Shown piece by piece: positions 43,363 through 54,332 of a stretch of DNA of 64,000 bases. The DNA lies in the NCBI GenBank assembly GCA_947462335.1, contig OX381704.1, forward strand, positions 23,576,442-23,640,441. The letters run 5' to 3'. Below the pieces are notes generated by a model. That model saw nothing but the letters and a program-made list of their open reading frames with translations. It had not been told where the DNA came from and made no database searches. Source of the DNA: Harmothoe impar (taxonomy: Eukaryota; Annelida; Polychaeta; Phyllodocida; Polynoidae). The first letter of the stretch is position 1. Each line of letters opens with the position of its first letter. The position numbers and the translations under genes were made by a program.

Positions 43363-43427
43363 AAGAGAGCCTCGAACCCTGAGATTTAGAGGCAGGCACC
43401 CTACTGACTGAGCTAACCCGGCAAGTG
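43363..43427 (-). pseudogene. tRNA-Lys-like pseudogene or SINE head
   Basis: Minus strand, reading from 43427: CCGGGTTAGCTCAGTCAGTA carries a good A box, CTCTAAATCTCAGG resembles a tRNA-Lys anticodon arm, and GGGTTCGAGGC is a B box. About six bases of the variable and T-arm region are missing, so the cloverleaf cannot close. It is a pseudogene or the head of a SINE. Confidence 0.55.
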
Positions 43428-43553
43428 TCAGCATGGTCTTTTGATGAGACAGTCCATGGTTCATGACTATAGTTTAGAAACAGTATGGATATGTTCCCAA
43501 CTTCTGAATAAGTCTGATGAGGAGTCCATACACCATTCCTAACAAATGCCATG

Positions 43554-43668
43554 TACCGTAAAACCTTGGTTATAAGCCAAATCTTTTTTGGCGTTATTTG
43601 CTATTTATAAGCCGAATTTTATGCCCCAAACTCCCATTCAGCTTATAGAATAATAGGCGAGGTTTTAA
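43554..43668. repeat. pogo-like MITE, copy 4 (short)
   Basis: Starts TACCGTAAAACCTTGGTTAT and ends near AATAGGCGAGGTTTTAATA. The interior keeps ATAAGCCGAAT words. Confidence 0.65.
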
Positions 43669-43803
43669 TAAATTAATGTAGGAAGAAATAAAGAAGCCAG
43701 CTGCCTGGCTGCCCTGTCTGCCTGCCTGAGAGGGGAGATCAGCTGTGACCTAATTATACCTGGGCACAGCCACAGGTGAGGAGAGGGGAGGTGGTGCCCC
43801 CTG

Positions 43804-44450
43804 TTAACCCTTTGAATCCTGACCAAAAATGACATGGCTTGCCATGGGGACGACCTCTGAGAACTAGTAGTAGTTCCCAGGACGGACCTCATATCAATTC
43901 CTACAGTAATCCTATGTAAATGCCATCGACTATAGTTGAGGCTAGGCCTGCCATGGTGTCGACTACGTGTTAACACATGGGTTTGGAGTGTTGGTCCCCC
44001 CACCATCCCAAGAGGCTCCCAGGATGGCGCGGCCATCTGGGGAGCCGAGTGGGATGGTGGGGGGATCCAACACGACAAAGACATGTGTAAACACGGTTCT
44101 ATTATGGTCTTTTCATGGTCTAATTTCTAATTTAGATGGTTTACTTACATGTTGTAGCATATAAACTCTTGATACTAGTTTCAAGGACCAGAACTCAAAG
44201 GATCGCAATTTTTTTATGTCCGCCATCTTGTTTAGTGACGTCATGTCAACGCCATGTTGCGCAGCAACATGCCACAGCTACGCCAGGTTGCCTGGCAACC
44301 TGACGTGATGGCGTCACAGCATGACCAACACCATGGTCGTTGGTCCATTGTTTTCAATGGGAAGTGCATGGCTGACCATGATAGAACTATAGTCGAGGCC
44401 AGGCCTGCCATGGTGTCGACTATAGTCGACGCTAGGCCTTAAAGGGTTAA
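43804..44450. mobile_element. TTAA-ended element with CGACTATAGT core, copy 2
   Basis: The 647-bp element starts TTAACCCTTTGAATCCTGAC and ends GGCCTTAAAGGGTTAA. Internal units are GCCTGCCATGGTGTCGACTA with palindromic TCGACTATAGTCGA, plus two palindromes (ATGTTGCGCAGCAACAT and CAGGTTGCCTGGCAACCTG). The TTAA plus CCCTTT ends match piggyBac-type termini. Confidence 0.75.
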
Positions 44451-44671
44451 CCAATACCTGAACCATGCGTATGACTCCTGCTTCTAACCATATTGTAAAT
44501 GACCTATAGAAGTCTCAAGGGGTTTACATACAATTTTGAGATACTAGGATTTACCCTTAAAGTTTTAAACCATAATTGAATTTCTGTTCTTTACTCAAGG
44601 AAAACAGTAAGACGATTTTCTGTTCTTTACTCAAGGAAAACAGTTAGACAATTTAACAAATGGATGCATAC

Positions 44672-44677
44672 TTTATT
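44672..44677 (-). terminator. Candidate poly(A) signal of PRKAR2
   Basis: AATAAA on the minus strand (GCAATAAAGTATGC), 3.7 kb past the PRKAR2 stop. I saw no convincing nearer signal on this strand, so a long 3' UTR is inferred. Confidence 0.35.
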
Positions 44678-47600
44678 GCACGAATCAATACTTACTCAAC
44701 ACTTACATTTAACTCTTTCCAATGTGGAACTGATTCTCACAGGATGACTTTACGGTATCAGTAACACTGGTTAGGAAATTAACCGATAACACAACATCAC
44801 CCAGCATTAGTTATATTTACAATACAGGAACTCGGCTAATAACGGCATAGGAATCAAGTATTTACAGTCAGGAAATGACAACTCGGTACACTAGAGATGT
44901 TGGGGCGTGTTCCGTGACGCTATGTGACTGGCCATGATAGCCCTGTCCATAGCACTCTGAGGGGATGGTAGGGACCTCACATATGGAACAGACCAACACT
45001 TTGATAAAGACCTTTGTAAAGGTGATATGTAAAGTCAATACAACACCGGTAGGACAGGGTTAAGTCTGCGATGTGTCGTTTTACACACCAACAACTCAAG
45101 TCAAAGAGGAAATAGTGTTTTACCCGGTTTAACTGATAAATGGTGTTGCGGTACGAACAGCGAGTTCTCAAGTATTCTACATGAGGGCGCTGTCGCCAAC
45201 CAAGGGTACACATTCACAGAGGCCAACTTGTACAAGCTCACAATCATGACATGCGCCTCCCTGCCCCTACACACGCTCTCTATGCTGGTAAAATATCTGT
45301 GACAGCGGCGACAGGTCCCGAAGGGGATCGAGGCTATGCCAGGGTGAACAAAATCACATCTCCTTTCAATACCGGATTCATACAGATTTATAACCTTGAA
45401 ATCGTAGCCCAATTGATGAGCTGTAGTTCACTCAAATATTTTTTTCAGAATTTACTGGATAGACAGGACTCAAATCCTCTTGTGTTCCATGTGTACTTGA
45501 CTCGAAACGAACAAAAAAGTGATGCCTCCGTTGTATATTGTAAATTGATCAGTGAAACAGTAGCTGATCCCAGAACGTGTAAAATGGCAAGGTGAACAAT
45601 CTGTTGGATGTGATTACCTACACAACATAAGCAGAATGGTCGCACAGCCTGAAAAAGATGCTCCCATGGTTAGCGCAGGGCATTCTCTCACAGATTGTCA
45701 TATCTGTATTCGGTCCTCCTCACACCTTCTACAGTTTGACAATAATTGCCGAAAACCATCGGGTAATATTGACAATAATTGCCGAAAACCATCGGGTAAT
45801 ATTATAATCCCGCTAACTAAAGCTGGGCGGTATCCTATCCGATCACCCAATGTTAGTGGTTATTCCAGTTGTTATTCACCGTATACATCTCGGTTTCTGC
45901 CATGGCTGACATCGACCGATATTAACACTGAGGCATGGGGGCAGGACCGACAGGCGATCATGGCGCTAACACAAAACAGTCTTTATAGTATCAAGAGCAT
46001 CAAAACTACAACTACCACCTGGATGCCACAGCCCCTCCCATCACAACGACTCACACCCAATAGTTGACTGCGGATTACGCGGTACGCGGGGGCACAATGC
46101 CCGTCCATGGTAACGACAGCATTGGAACACCATACATGGTACATAATACGCATACCTTACACCACTTGCACATCACACTCTTCTTTTCTATCAAAAAGGT
46201 ATAGGATATGATATATATAGAAGACAATCGGAATGTTTCTTGTTAGTATTGACTTCTCGTTGAGGTTGGTATAGAAGAAATGCACAGATAGTTGAGGAGA
46301 CGGCAGTTGTTCTAAACACAAATCATCACTATAGCAGCATACAGGTACAGTGTAGGTGTCCACAGCGTCCAAAGGGATGTCTTTACTCACGTTGTACATA
46401 GCACTCAACCACCATTTGATTCCTGATTATGTAATTTCACAGGCATTGGCAGACATGTAGCCTCCCGAACTGGCATAACACTAACACAGAAGGCTAAACT
46501 TTGACGTACCACTAAGAATTCTAGTACACGTGGCGTGGTTTCGGGCAGTAACGCATACTTAACCCCTTCACTGAGCTTCGACAAGATTTATACACAAGGC
46601 GACTACGCGGCGCTTCTGACACTTGCTCAGATAGGATATCCATCTATAGACTCTGGGGAGGCCACCTTCTCAGATCTAAACATGTACGCACTATGGCCTG
46701 CTGCTTGGCTATGTTGTAATAAAATATCTCTTGGGAGTAACTAAATAGATGAAGACAATGGAGTGACTCTAGTGGATCTGGTAAGTACTGGATACCGCCG
46801 TCTACCTATCTATATGTGGGGGAGGAATACACGTGGCAGAGTAGTGCACTTTAAGATGCCATCATAACTAGTCTATAAAAATATATATGTATGTTCGCCT
46901 TGCAATGTTTCGTCTGTGGGTAACATGAAGTTAACGGTATGAGCTCGATAATATTTATGAGAATATACAATTTCTACAACAGGCTGGGGCTAGTAACAAA
47001 AACACCTTTCATTTTTTGGTTCGAAAAGCAGCAATAAGACTAGAAATACACAAGTGTATATTATATTATGTGTAATTGAAAACACTAACAAACGCATATA
47101 TATGTATGTAAAATAAAAATAATCAAAGTCTATTGGTGCCTGCATCTCCTAATTATAGTGGGACTCAGCTTGCCTTTAGACGGAGAGACGAGGCAGTCAC
47201 CATTCCTCTTCACCATTAGCACATTGGTCCAACCACCACTTGGTACTAGGCCACCCGAAGGGACATGATGCTTCAAAGCGCTATGCCCTGTGTCCAACGC
47301 TGTGTCGGCATGATGCATTACTGCAGTCCTGACGACTCTACTCACCAGGGTAGCATTCAAGCATCATGCCGACACTTCGGGAGTGTATCAAACTCTTAGG
47401 GTCTGCATGAAGCTTGAATGCAGCAATGGCGGGTTACTCACCAGGGTTGCATTCATGCATTATGAGAACATAGCGTATCAAAGCACTATGCGGCCCTTAA
47501 AGGGTTAATGGAATAGCTGCTTATACAGTGCAGTGCCCATTAGACTCATACTCTGAGAATACCATCACTATCACATACAGGCCACTGTGTCTTCACTATG

Positions 47601-48396
47601 GCTGGGAGATCATTAACAGTTTACTTATTTGGTAAGATCTGTTCTCTTTGGCAGAAAGATCCATTCTACGAAGAATACTCCATACATTGTCAGTCCATAT
47701 TAATATCCTATTTCTTCTGTCAGAATATAAACAGGTTTGCACTGGTACCGACTAGTAGTGATAGATGATGTTTCTTTTTGGTCATCTACATCATTTCATT
47801 GTTACATTGGATTTCATTGTATCAAATTATTCATCTTTGTATAAGGGAGCTCTGTAAATTCTGCATACCTTCCTTGCTAGATTGTGCTAATAATGTATAT
47901 ACCTGTGACACAGATACACTTCGATCACTCTATATCATCTTCTACATATAGCCAGCCACCCCATCACCATAATAAAATGCATTTTGACAATTCTAACAAT
48001 GTTAGAACAGTTTAAACTATAATTGTTATTGTCAACTAGAAACAGTAGGGCATATACACATGTGAATGAGGAGTAAACTGACAATGATGCGGACAGTTTG
48101 GATTACAGCAGCTAGCAAAACAAAGTGATACTATATGCAATGTGTTTATAATAATATAAATGATATAAACTATCATATGATGGGACTGGTAGACTTGCAA
48201 ATGATCAACGTAATGGGACGCATGAAATATGAGTATGTGCTAAACCTATGTTGACTTGGCTCTAAACTTGTTTAACACCAACTCATCGCTATGCCACCTG
48301 ACTGGCATATTCGGCCAAAGGGAATAATGGAAGCTTCATTCGGCGAGAGGCAGGGAGAAGTGGGTTGGGTCTCGCACCATGGACATGCGAAGCAAA
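44678..48396 (-). other. Probable PRKAR2 3' UTR or intergenic DNA
   Basis: No coding exon was recognised in this stretch. It contains a 33-bp tandem duplication (45739-45804, GACAATAATTGCCGAAAACC unit) and a palindromic MITE copy (47255-47508). Confidence 0.4.
47255..47508. repeat. TTAA-type palindromic MITE, copy 8 (near full length)
   Basis: It contains two hairpin modules built from CATGATGCATTACTGCAG, GACTCTACTCACCAGGG, GAATGCAGCAATGGCGGGTT and GCATTCATGCATTATG, and ends AGCACTATGCGGCCCTTAAA followed by GGGTTAA. Confidence 0.75.
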
Positions 48397-48527
48397 TCAT
48401 CGCAGATCGGAGATGTTGGCTTTAGATCCAAACAAGTGAACGAGTTGTCCCTCATAATCAGAAATATTGCGCTTGAGGATATCCATGCAGGGCCCGAGCA
48501 GACGCTCGAACGCATGTACATCCAGAA
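48397..48527 (-). CDS. PRKAR2: PRKAR2 (type II PKA regulatory subunit), last exon
   Basis: The type II regulatory subunit holds the PKA catalytic subunit inactive until cAMP binds, and docks on A-kinase anchoring proteins. This terminal exon completes a codon split after exon 48 kb upstream partner (49071-49139) and encodes [20 protein letters not shown], then [16 protein letters not shown] and a stop after ISDLR. The [11 protein letters not shown]...KRNIS..YE.QLV..FGS pattern is the C-terminus of RII, including the extended tail; RI proteins end sooner, at about YNSFVSLSV. The acceptor is TTTTTCAG. This segment is the C-terminal helix of cyclic-nucleotide domain B. Confidence 0.92.
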
Positions 48528-48639
48528 CTGAAAAATGGAAGAAAGGGAGAAGTCAGTGCATGAGGAAATCAAACGATATATCATGGCTCATTTTTATTGT
48601 GAGTCGTTGTTAAATATTTCCTGCACTATGGTGTTTTCA

Positions 48640-48797
48640 TCCATGAATGTATCAGGGATGCATTCATGCATCATACCGACCATACATGGTCAATACACTA
48701 CACAGATATAAAGGGTCGTTGTGATGAATGAATACAGCAATTGAGGGTTGCATTCATGCATCATAACGACACAGGGCATAGGAGATTAGCCCTTAAA
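48640..48797. repeat. TTAA-type palindromic MITE, copy 9
   Basis: It contains GGATGCATTCATGCATCATA, GGTTGCATTCATGCATCATA and ends near TTAGCCCTTAAAATT. It lies in the last PRKAR2 intron. Confidence 0.65.
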
Positions 48798-49070
48798 ATT
48801 ACATTTCTTTATATAATTTATTTCATTTGTAATGCCGTTTGATTTATTTTATTTTATAAAGCCCACTGCAGATGGGCCCGATCGGATCGGGCAACACCAA
48901 ACGTTGCCTGCGCATCCCGACTCGAACGGGATGACATCACTGCACACAGGTCTATGTGCCTACTAGTATATACCAATCGGAGTCCGACCCACCTGCGGTC
49001 GCCTTTATTCTACATTCAATCATTTCTGTTGCTATTGCATGTAGAGATGTGAGTGGTGTAAGAGCCTTAC

Positions 49071-49139
49071 CTGCACACTTAGTGACTCCTGAGGCGTAGG
49101 CTGATGCGGCACGCGGCTTGTGTGTCACCAGGGCCAGCT
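49071..49139 (-). CDS. PRKAR2: PRKAR2, penultimate exon
   Basis: The exon encodes (E)LALVTHKPRAASAYASG then VTKCA, the phosphate-binding cassette of cAMP domain B, including the Arg that contacts the cyclic phosphate (PRAAS). It starts after a CTCCCACAG acceptor, with the first codon (Glu of FGE) shared with the preceding exon, and ends at a GTAAGG donor. Exons for the dimerisation/docking region, the inhibitor site and domain A are not found in the remaining 15 kb and should lie beyond the right edge or in short exons I missed. Only 22 residues are encoded here, but the match to RII is residue by residue. Confidence 0.9.
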
Positions 49140-49433
49140 CTGTGGGAGACAAAACACGAACATTGAAATTGTTGCAGACCAGACCATGAATATTCACTGC
49201 ATTTATAGCAGTGCAATACATTTGGCAGATTCTAAGGACCTCTAGATAACTCCAATGGTGCCTGTTTGTGGCGCCCCCTAGCCCTATACATCCTAGAGTA
49301 GTTCCCATAGTTGACACATGGTGGCAGCACTCGTGACGTCCAAGTACACGGAGTGGAGAAGCCTACATTTGCTGATGAGAATAAACCTTCTGGAGGCCAT
49401 AATATTATTATGTCCCCAGGCATCATGTTAATT

Positions 49434-49560
49434 TGATGTCATGATGCTCCAACACAGCGCCATCGGTGCATCATGCTGACATTTTGGGAGTGTAACAACT
49501 TCATAGGGTCGTCATGATACATTTACATCACTAATAATCAGGCCTGCATTCATGGATCAC
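49434..49560. repeat. TTAA-type palindromic MITE, copy 10 (partial)
   Basis: Core words GTCATGATGCTCCAACACAG, GGTGCATCATGCTGACATTT and CTGCATTCATGGATCA are present; the ends are not clear. Confidence 0.55.
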
Positions 49561-50220
49561 ATTGTCAAAAGTAAAACGTGTATTAATACAATACGGAGTT
49601 ATTAAAGTGTTTATTATGATCAACACACATACACTGACTTGTTGATTATTTGATTGTATGAGTAATTTAACGTCTATATAGGGTAGAGTCTACATAGGGA
49701 AACCAGGTTAAAGCTTTTTGCTCGTTTTGGACAGATATTTAGAATGCTGCTTGTCCATACAGCAGTGATCGAATCTATTTTATGAATGACCGCATCAATG
49801 AGATGAGGGAGAAAACTGCTACTGGTCACGTTTCCAACTCAAGTGCTTTATTTGCCTGGTCCTGAATACATGGTCTTGTATGGTATAAGACACTGTCCAT
49901 CTGTTTACACCCCATTCACTGCAAACTTGGATGCTTAAAACAATAATACCATTTGTTTCTCCCAGGTCTAACCCGATGCCTTTGGCTAATTGCTAATATC
50001 TTACTCTTAAGGCTACACATACATGGTACAGTAATTCTGTCCTGGACTTGATTGTTTCTCAACTGCATGTACATACGTCAACCAAAGCTTCATCTTTCAC
50101 AAAGCTTCATCTTTCACAAAGACAACTCCTCAAAACAACCTTGTTGTGGGTGTAAAGGTACAGGGTATCAGCTGTGGTGGTGTGGGTTGTATATTGGTGG
50201 GTACATACACTACTGCCTGA
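49561..50220. other. No gene or repeat recognised
   Basis: A/T-rich unique DNA upstream of PRKAR2. The only structure seen is a short direct repeat (AAAGCTTCATCTTTCAC, twice, 50086-50118). Confidence 0.4.
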
Positions 50221-50223
50221 TTA

Positions 50224-50541
50224 GGGAGTGCTCATTTTTTAACAACAGGGGGGGGGGCGGTGAGATTTCGCGCGGAGCGCGCGAATTTTTTTCACCCCCC
50301 CCTCTAGAGGGGTCAAAATTTTTTACCCCCCCCCCCGGCAGGCCGAAAATCGCGCGCGTTCGCGCCCCTTTGTAGTATAGTAACGCGCAGGCTTTTCCCC
50401 TCAAAACAGGTTGAATTTTTTTGCCCCCCCCCCAAGAGGGTCTGAATTTTTACCCCCCCCCCCGGTCAAGGGGTCCAAATTTTTTACCCCCCCCCCCCAA
50501 ATCCACCACCCCCCCCCTGTTGTTAAAAAATGAGCACTCCC
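50224..50541. mobile_element. PIF/Harbinger-like C-rich MITE, copy 2
   Basis: Ends GGGAGTGCTCATTTTTTAAC and its reverse complement, flanked by TTA on both sides. The interior again repeats poly-C, GAGGGGTC and T-run blocks. Confidence 0.85.
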
Positions 50542-50981
50542 TTAGCCAGGTCTGATACTAGTGATAGCGCACGTCCATGCTATCAGTCTGCCTGTGCTAT
50601 CTCAGTCCGGGTTAGGTAAGAGGACAGAGCACTTAGCAGGACAAACAGTGCAGGTGGGGGAAGCTGCAGCCGGCTTTGTCTCTTCATGACAACTAGGTAC
50701 ACTCTGTTAATGGGTAGCACCATAAAGATAGGGGGCCCGGGGCGGCCAGATAGGCGGCCAGAGGAGACTTACAGCGCTTTATTACGTCCTGCACTATGTT
50801 ACAGCACTATGTTAGAGGCTATAAACCACCCCCATGTTGTAGCGGCATTAGGACACTCCCAGGGGAACCTCAGCACATGGTAAATACATGGAGACGGAAT
50901 GCTCCTAGTGATTATTTCTAGAACCACCATATTTGTACCTGTATGTCCGAAGCAAACAAGAAAGCAGACATGGATAATAGT

Positions 50982-51166
50982 TACCGTATTCGACGTAATA
51001 AACGCACAGTGCGCTTAAAAAATTATCATGGACACCTTTTAGTAGTTAAGAGTTTAATTGGGGTAAAAAAATGAAATATTTTTGGTTATCTATAGTGTTA
51101 AAGTCGGCCAAAAACGGGGGGTGTGCGCTTATTAGGGGGTGTGCGCTTATTATGTCGAATACGGTA
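50982..51166. repeat. TA-flanked mariner-like MITE, copy 2
   Basis: Starts TACCGTATTCGACGTAATAA and ends TTATTATGTCGAATACGGTA, 185 bp. Its right end has an extra short duplication of GTGCGCTTATTA. Confidence 0.75.
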
Positions 51167-52302
51167 TATGTTCTCAGTAATTAACACCTGGCCCCCTAAT
51201 TTTGCAGTTTGGCAGTGGGTAACCATTTCAGACCGGAGTATGTTCTAGGTAGCTCATTAGCGTTACGGTTATGATATTTGACACATAGTAATGTTCACAC
51301 GCGTGCAGGTTACATGCACACACCACACCCAGATTCACATTGCACCTGTGTGGCTCCTCTGGCATCCTTCAACAGCAGCTGTAATCATTATATCATGGAC
51401 TCAACGCCATTATAGTTTGACTCAGCATGGAATCTGTCCAGGGTCAAACAAAGAGAGACCACATTTTAAATATCTGGGATAATGGATTTGGATAGAACAT
51501 AACAATATATCTCAAGTAATTTGGTGTATTTTTTATGGCACAGGGAATGAGGGCAGACAAACATTGTTAGTTTATAGGGTCTTGTCTCAGCAGGGTGGTG
51601 AGCATACAGTGATAAAGGGTGCCTTTTATTGGTCTCGTGTCGCTATGTGTTTTCAACGAGCACTCGGCAGGTATCTGATAGCCGGTCTTCATAAAATCAG
51701 GACCTCCTTATTTACCGAACCCGGCTTATATTACTTTTTGCCCAATCCTACCCTCTAGCCACACTATGCCCTTCATCACGGATGTGCAGCTGGACCTATG
51801 ACAACCCTTGCTAGGGAGCTTTCGTGTTAAAAACATACCCTTGCTAGGACACTTTTGGACCAAATATCCTTGTTTTGACGGGAAAAAAACATGAAATGTG
51901 TACTTAATGTCCCAGGGTTATTGACAGAATTTCTACCAATGCACCATCTTAAATAATCAGGGTAATTTTACTATTTTAAGAAAGGAATTGTGAATAATAC
52001 CAATATGCAAATGGGCGCACAGTAGGGCAATTTAATGCCCCATTAACGATCTGAATGTGTTAAATGGTGCAGGGTACGGCTTTCTCAATATCCTTGATAT
52101 CCAGGAAATTCTGGCAAAAAATGGGGGAAGATGGTACATTTTTGAAACTAGACCCTTGCTAGGGACATTTCCCCCTCAAAACAGGACCCTTGCTAGGGCG
52201 ATGTTGTTGAAAAAGTACCCTTGCCAGCCGCACACATGTGTATACAAAATATACCAAGTGCCCCCTACGGGCAATAAGACTCATCCATCATGTATATCAA
52301 TC
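51167..52302. other. No gene recognised
   Basis: Unique DNA with a loose repeat of ACCCTTGCTAGG(G/A) words at 51808-52230 (five occurrences of CCTTGCTAGG or a near variant), perhaps a decayed tandem array. No coding exon was seen. Confidence 0.4.
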
Positions 52303-52393
52303 CCATAGAGTCGGCATGATGCAGGAATGCAACACTGGCGAGTTACTCACCAGGGCTGCATTCATGCCTCATGACGAGGAACAGCACCATGCT
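52303..52393. repeat. TTAA-type palindromic MITE, copy 11 (one hairpin module)
   Basis: A single well-kept module: GGCATGATGCAGGAATGCAA, CTGGCGAGTTACTCACCAGG, CTGCATTCATGCCTCATGAC. Confidence 0.7.
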
Positions 52394-52670
52394 TTCCAGG
52401 AGGATGTCAAATTGACCCTCCAGCCCCAACACGCGATGTGCTTTGCTGCCGACACAAGAGGAAATAGCTATTTCCCCTTGGCAGAATTGGCGTCAATACC
52501 AAGACCCTTAGTGGCAGCTGCAAATAAATGACACCTGACTTGAAGGACACACAACTGGCCTGACATCCGGTGGATCCTGCGCACGGCGCCCCGCCGGTCA
52601 GCTGACAGGGCACATGACGATGCTTCAGTACCGGATGTTGGGGGGCAGTAAATCTCTATCCTATATGCTC

Positions 52671-52898
52671 TCAACCCTTTAAGGGCCGCCTACTGCATTA
52701 ATCTGCTACATGCTTTGTCATAATGGATGAATACAGCGCTGAGAGTAACTTACCAATGCTGCATACATTACAAGCATCATACCGATCGGTATGATACATG
52801 AATGCAGCCAGGGCGAGTTCTCACGAGGGCAGCATTCAGGCATCAAGGCAACAAAGGGCACATAGCATTAAAGCAGTATGCAGCCATCTACAGGTTAA
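52671..52898. repeat. TTAA-type palindromic MITE, copy 12 (near full length)
   Basis: Left end TCAACCCTTTAAGGGCCGCC, right end AGCATTAAAGCAGTATGCAG followed by CATCTACAGGTTAA. Two hairpin modules lie between. Confidence 0.75.
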
Positions 52899-53520
52899 AT
52901 CCGGGTCTTGGTGGCAGCAGCCCTACATAGACGCCGCTTACAGGGCGGATATCCTCCTCAGTATTGACATGTCAGGTCGGCTATAATGATACAGCTGTAG
53001 GGCCAGCATCCTTACAGTTTCTGATGGCTGCAAATCCTGCCTCCTGGTACTGCACATACTCTGTTACCATCCAGCACGGCTTTAGTTATCTAGGGTATTA
53101 TTATTAATGTTCTCCAAGATGCAAATCGACACAGTAATGCAGCCCTCCCCATTCATGATTGTGTCCCTTAATAATTGTCATATTTATTGTATTTATGTCA
53201 TATGAGTTCCTACTAAATGCTTTGTTATACATGTCTAGACTGCTACATATGAATACCTTGCCATTCACATTGCACTCACTCTGCACCAACTATACTGCAG
53301 GGACAGATCATATCACTATTGTCCCCCATGCATTGACAACGGCAGCCTGTGGGACACGGCGACATGACCATATAGGAGGTGGTGAGGGGGGAATGATTAC
53401 CACCACACCTGGTGGTGTCGGGAGGCGTTATTACCACACCACCACCAGCCTCCCCCAGGAGCTGCTCACAGAGCTGCTCACCGCGCGGGGGCAGCACTAA
53501 TTGGGTGCTTAGCTAGAGCC

Positions 53521-53740
53521 GCAGGGTGCTGTGATGCATTATGCCCTTGGTCGTCATGATGCATTCATGCAGCCCGGACGAGTAACTCACCAGCGCTGTA
53601 TTCATGCCGACCCTACAAGGTTGATTTAGTCCTGAAGGATTGTAATAGCGCATGAATACAGCATTTGGCTCGGCAGGGCTGCATACATGCATCACGCTGA
53701 CACATGGCATAGCACTTTAAAGCATCATGCTGCCGGTGTA
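53521..53740. repeat. TTAA-type palindromic MITE, copy 13
   Basis: It contains CGTCATGATGCATTCATGCA, GACGAGTAACTCACCAGCGC, CTGCATACATGCATCACGCT and AGCACTTTAAAGCATCATGC. Confidence 0.7.
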
Positions 53741-54125
53741 GGGTAAGATATGATGAGCACGGTGGCTGTCGGCAGTAAGGGATGGCCGCCACGACCAGGT
53801 GCACAATGGGCGGGGTGGGTGGGGCGTAAATTAAGCGTGTGATGAAGGAGGTGGCTAATGTGGGTGGCAGCAGGGATTGGTTAGCGTCAAGGAGGCATGC
53901 GTTTGTCTGATGGCATTACACGGGCCACAATTATAGCCCATAGTCCGGAGTGGTAATGCAGCCACAGCTAGCACCACCCTACCTGGGCGGTACCAGGGGA
54001 GGAGGAGGTGGGAGGAGGAGGTGGGAGGAGCACGCGGGGGGGGGGGGGGGGGGGGCTCTAGATGTTAGACAAGGCAGTGCCGTATTGTTCACTCACCTCA
54101 CACAGATGTTAATCCACACCTATCA

Positions 54126-54332
54126 GGGTTCCCACAAAAAATTCAAATTGAATTCCATGACATTTCCATGACATTCCTTAATTAACAAAAATCTCAATTA
54201 CCCATGGCATTTATAACATTTTTGTGGAGACATTTTCTAAAATCTAGAAAGCAAATGGTACATTCTAGATTTTGTAATACCAATTCCATTATTTTCAAAT
54301 TCTATGACATTCCATGACACGTGGGAACCCTG
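54126..54332. mobile_element. hAT-like MITE
   Basis: The 207-bp element starts CAGGGTTCCCACAAAAAATT and ends GACACGTGGGAACCCTG. CAGGGTTCCCAC is a typical hAT terminus, and ATTCCATGACATT is repeated in inverted orientation inside. The 8-bp target duplication expected for hAT is not clearly preserved. Confidence 0.7.

Larger units (their letters stand above)
41966..44660. other. Convergent intergenic region, ARL6IP5 / PRKAR2
   Basis: No gene was recognised. It holds a C run near 42163-42183, two copies of an AAACTCACTAA(C/T)CCC word (43168-43230), a tRNA-Lys-like SINE piece, a pogo-like MITE, a large TTAA-ended element and a 36-bp tandem duplication near 44583-44655. Confidence 0.5.

Noticed and set aside
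45636..46067. 143-codon plus-strand ORF
   Set aside because: It contains the 33-bp tandem duplication, has no recognisable domain and no supporting signals.
48397..49139. First read as a type I PKA regulatory subunit
   Set aside because: ELALVT.KPRAASAYA and [23 protein letters not shown] fit the type II subunit much better, including the longer tail.
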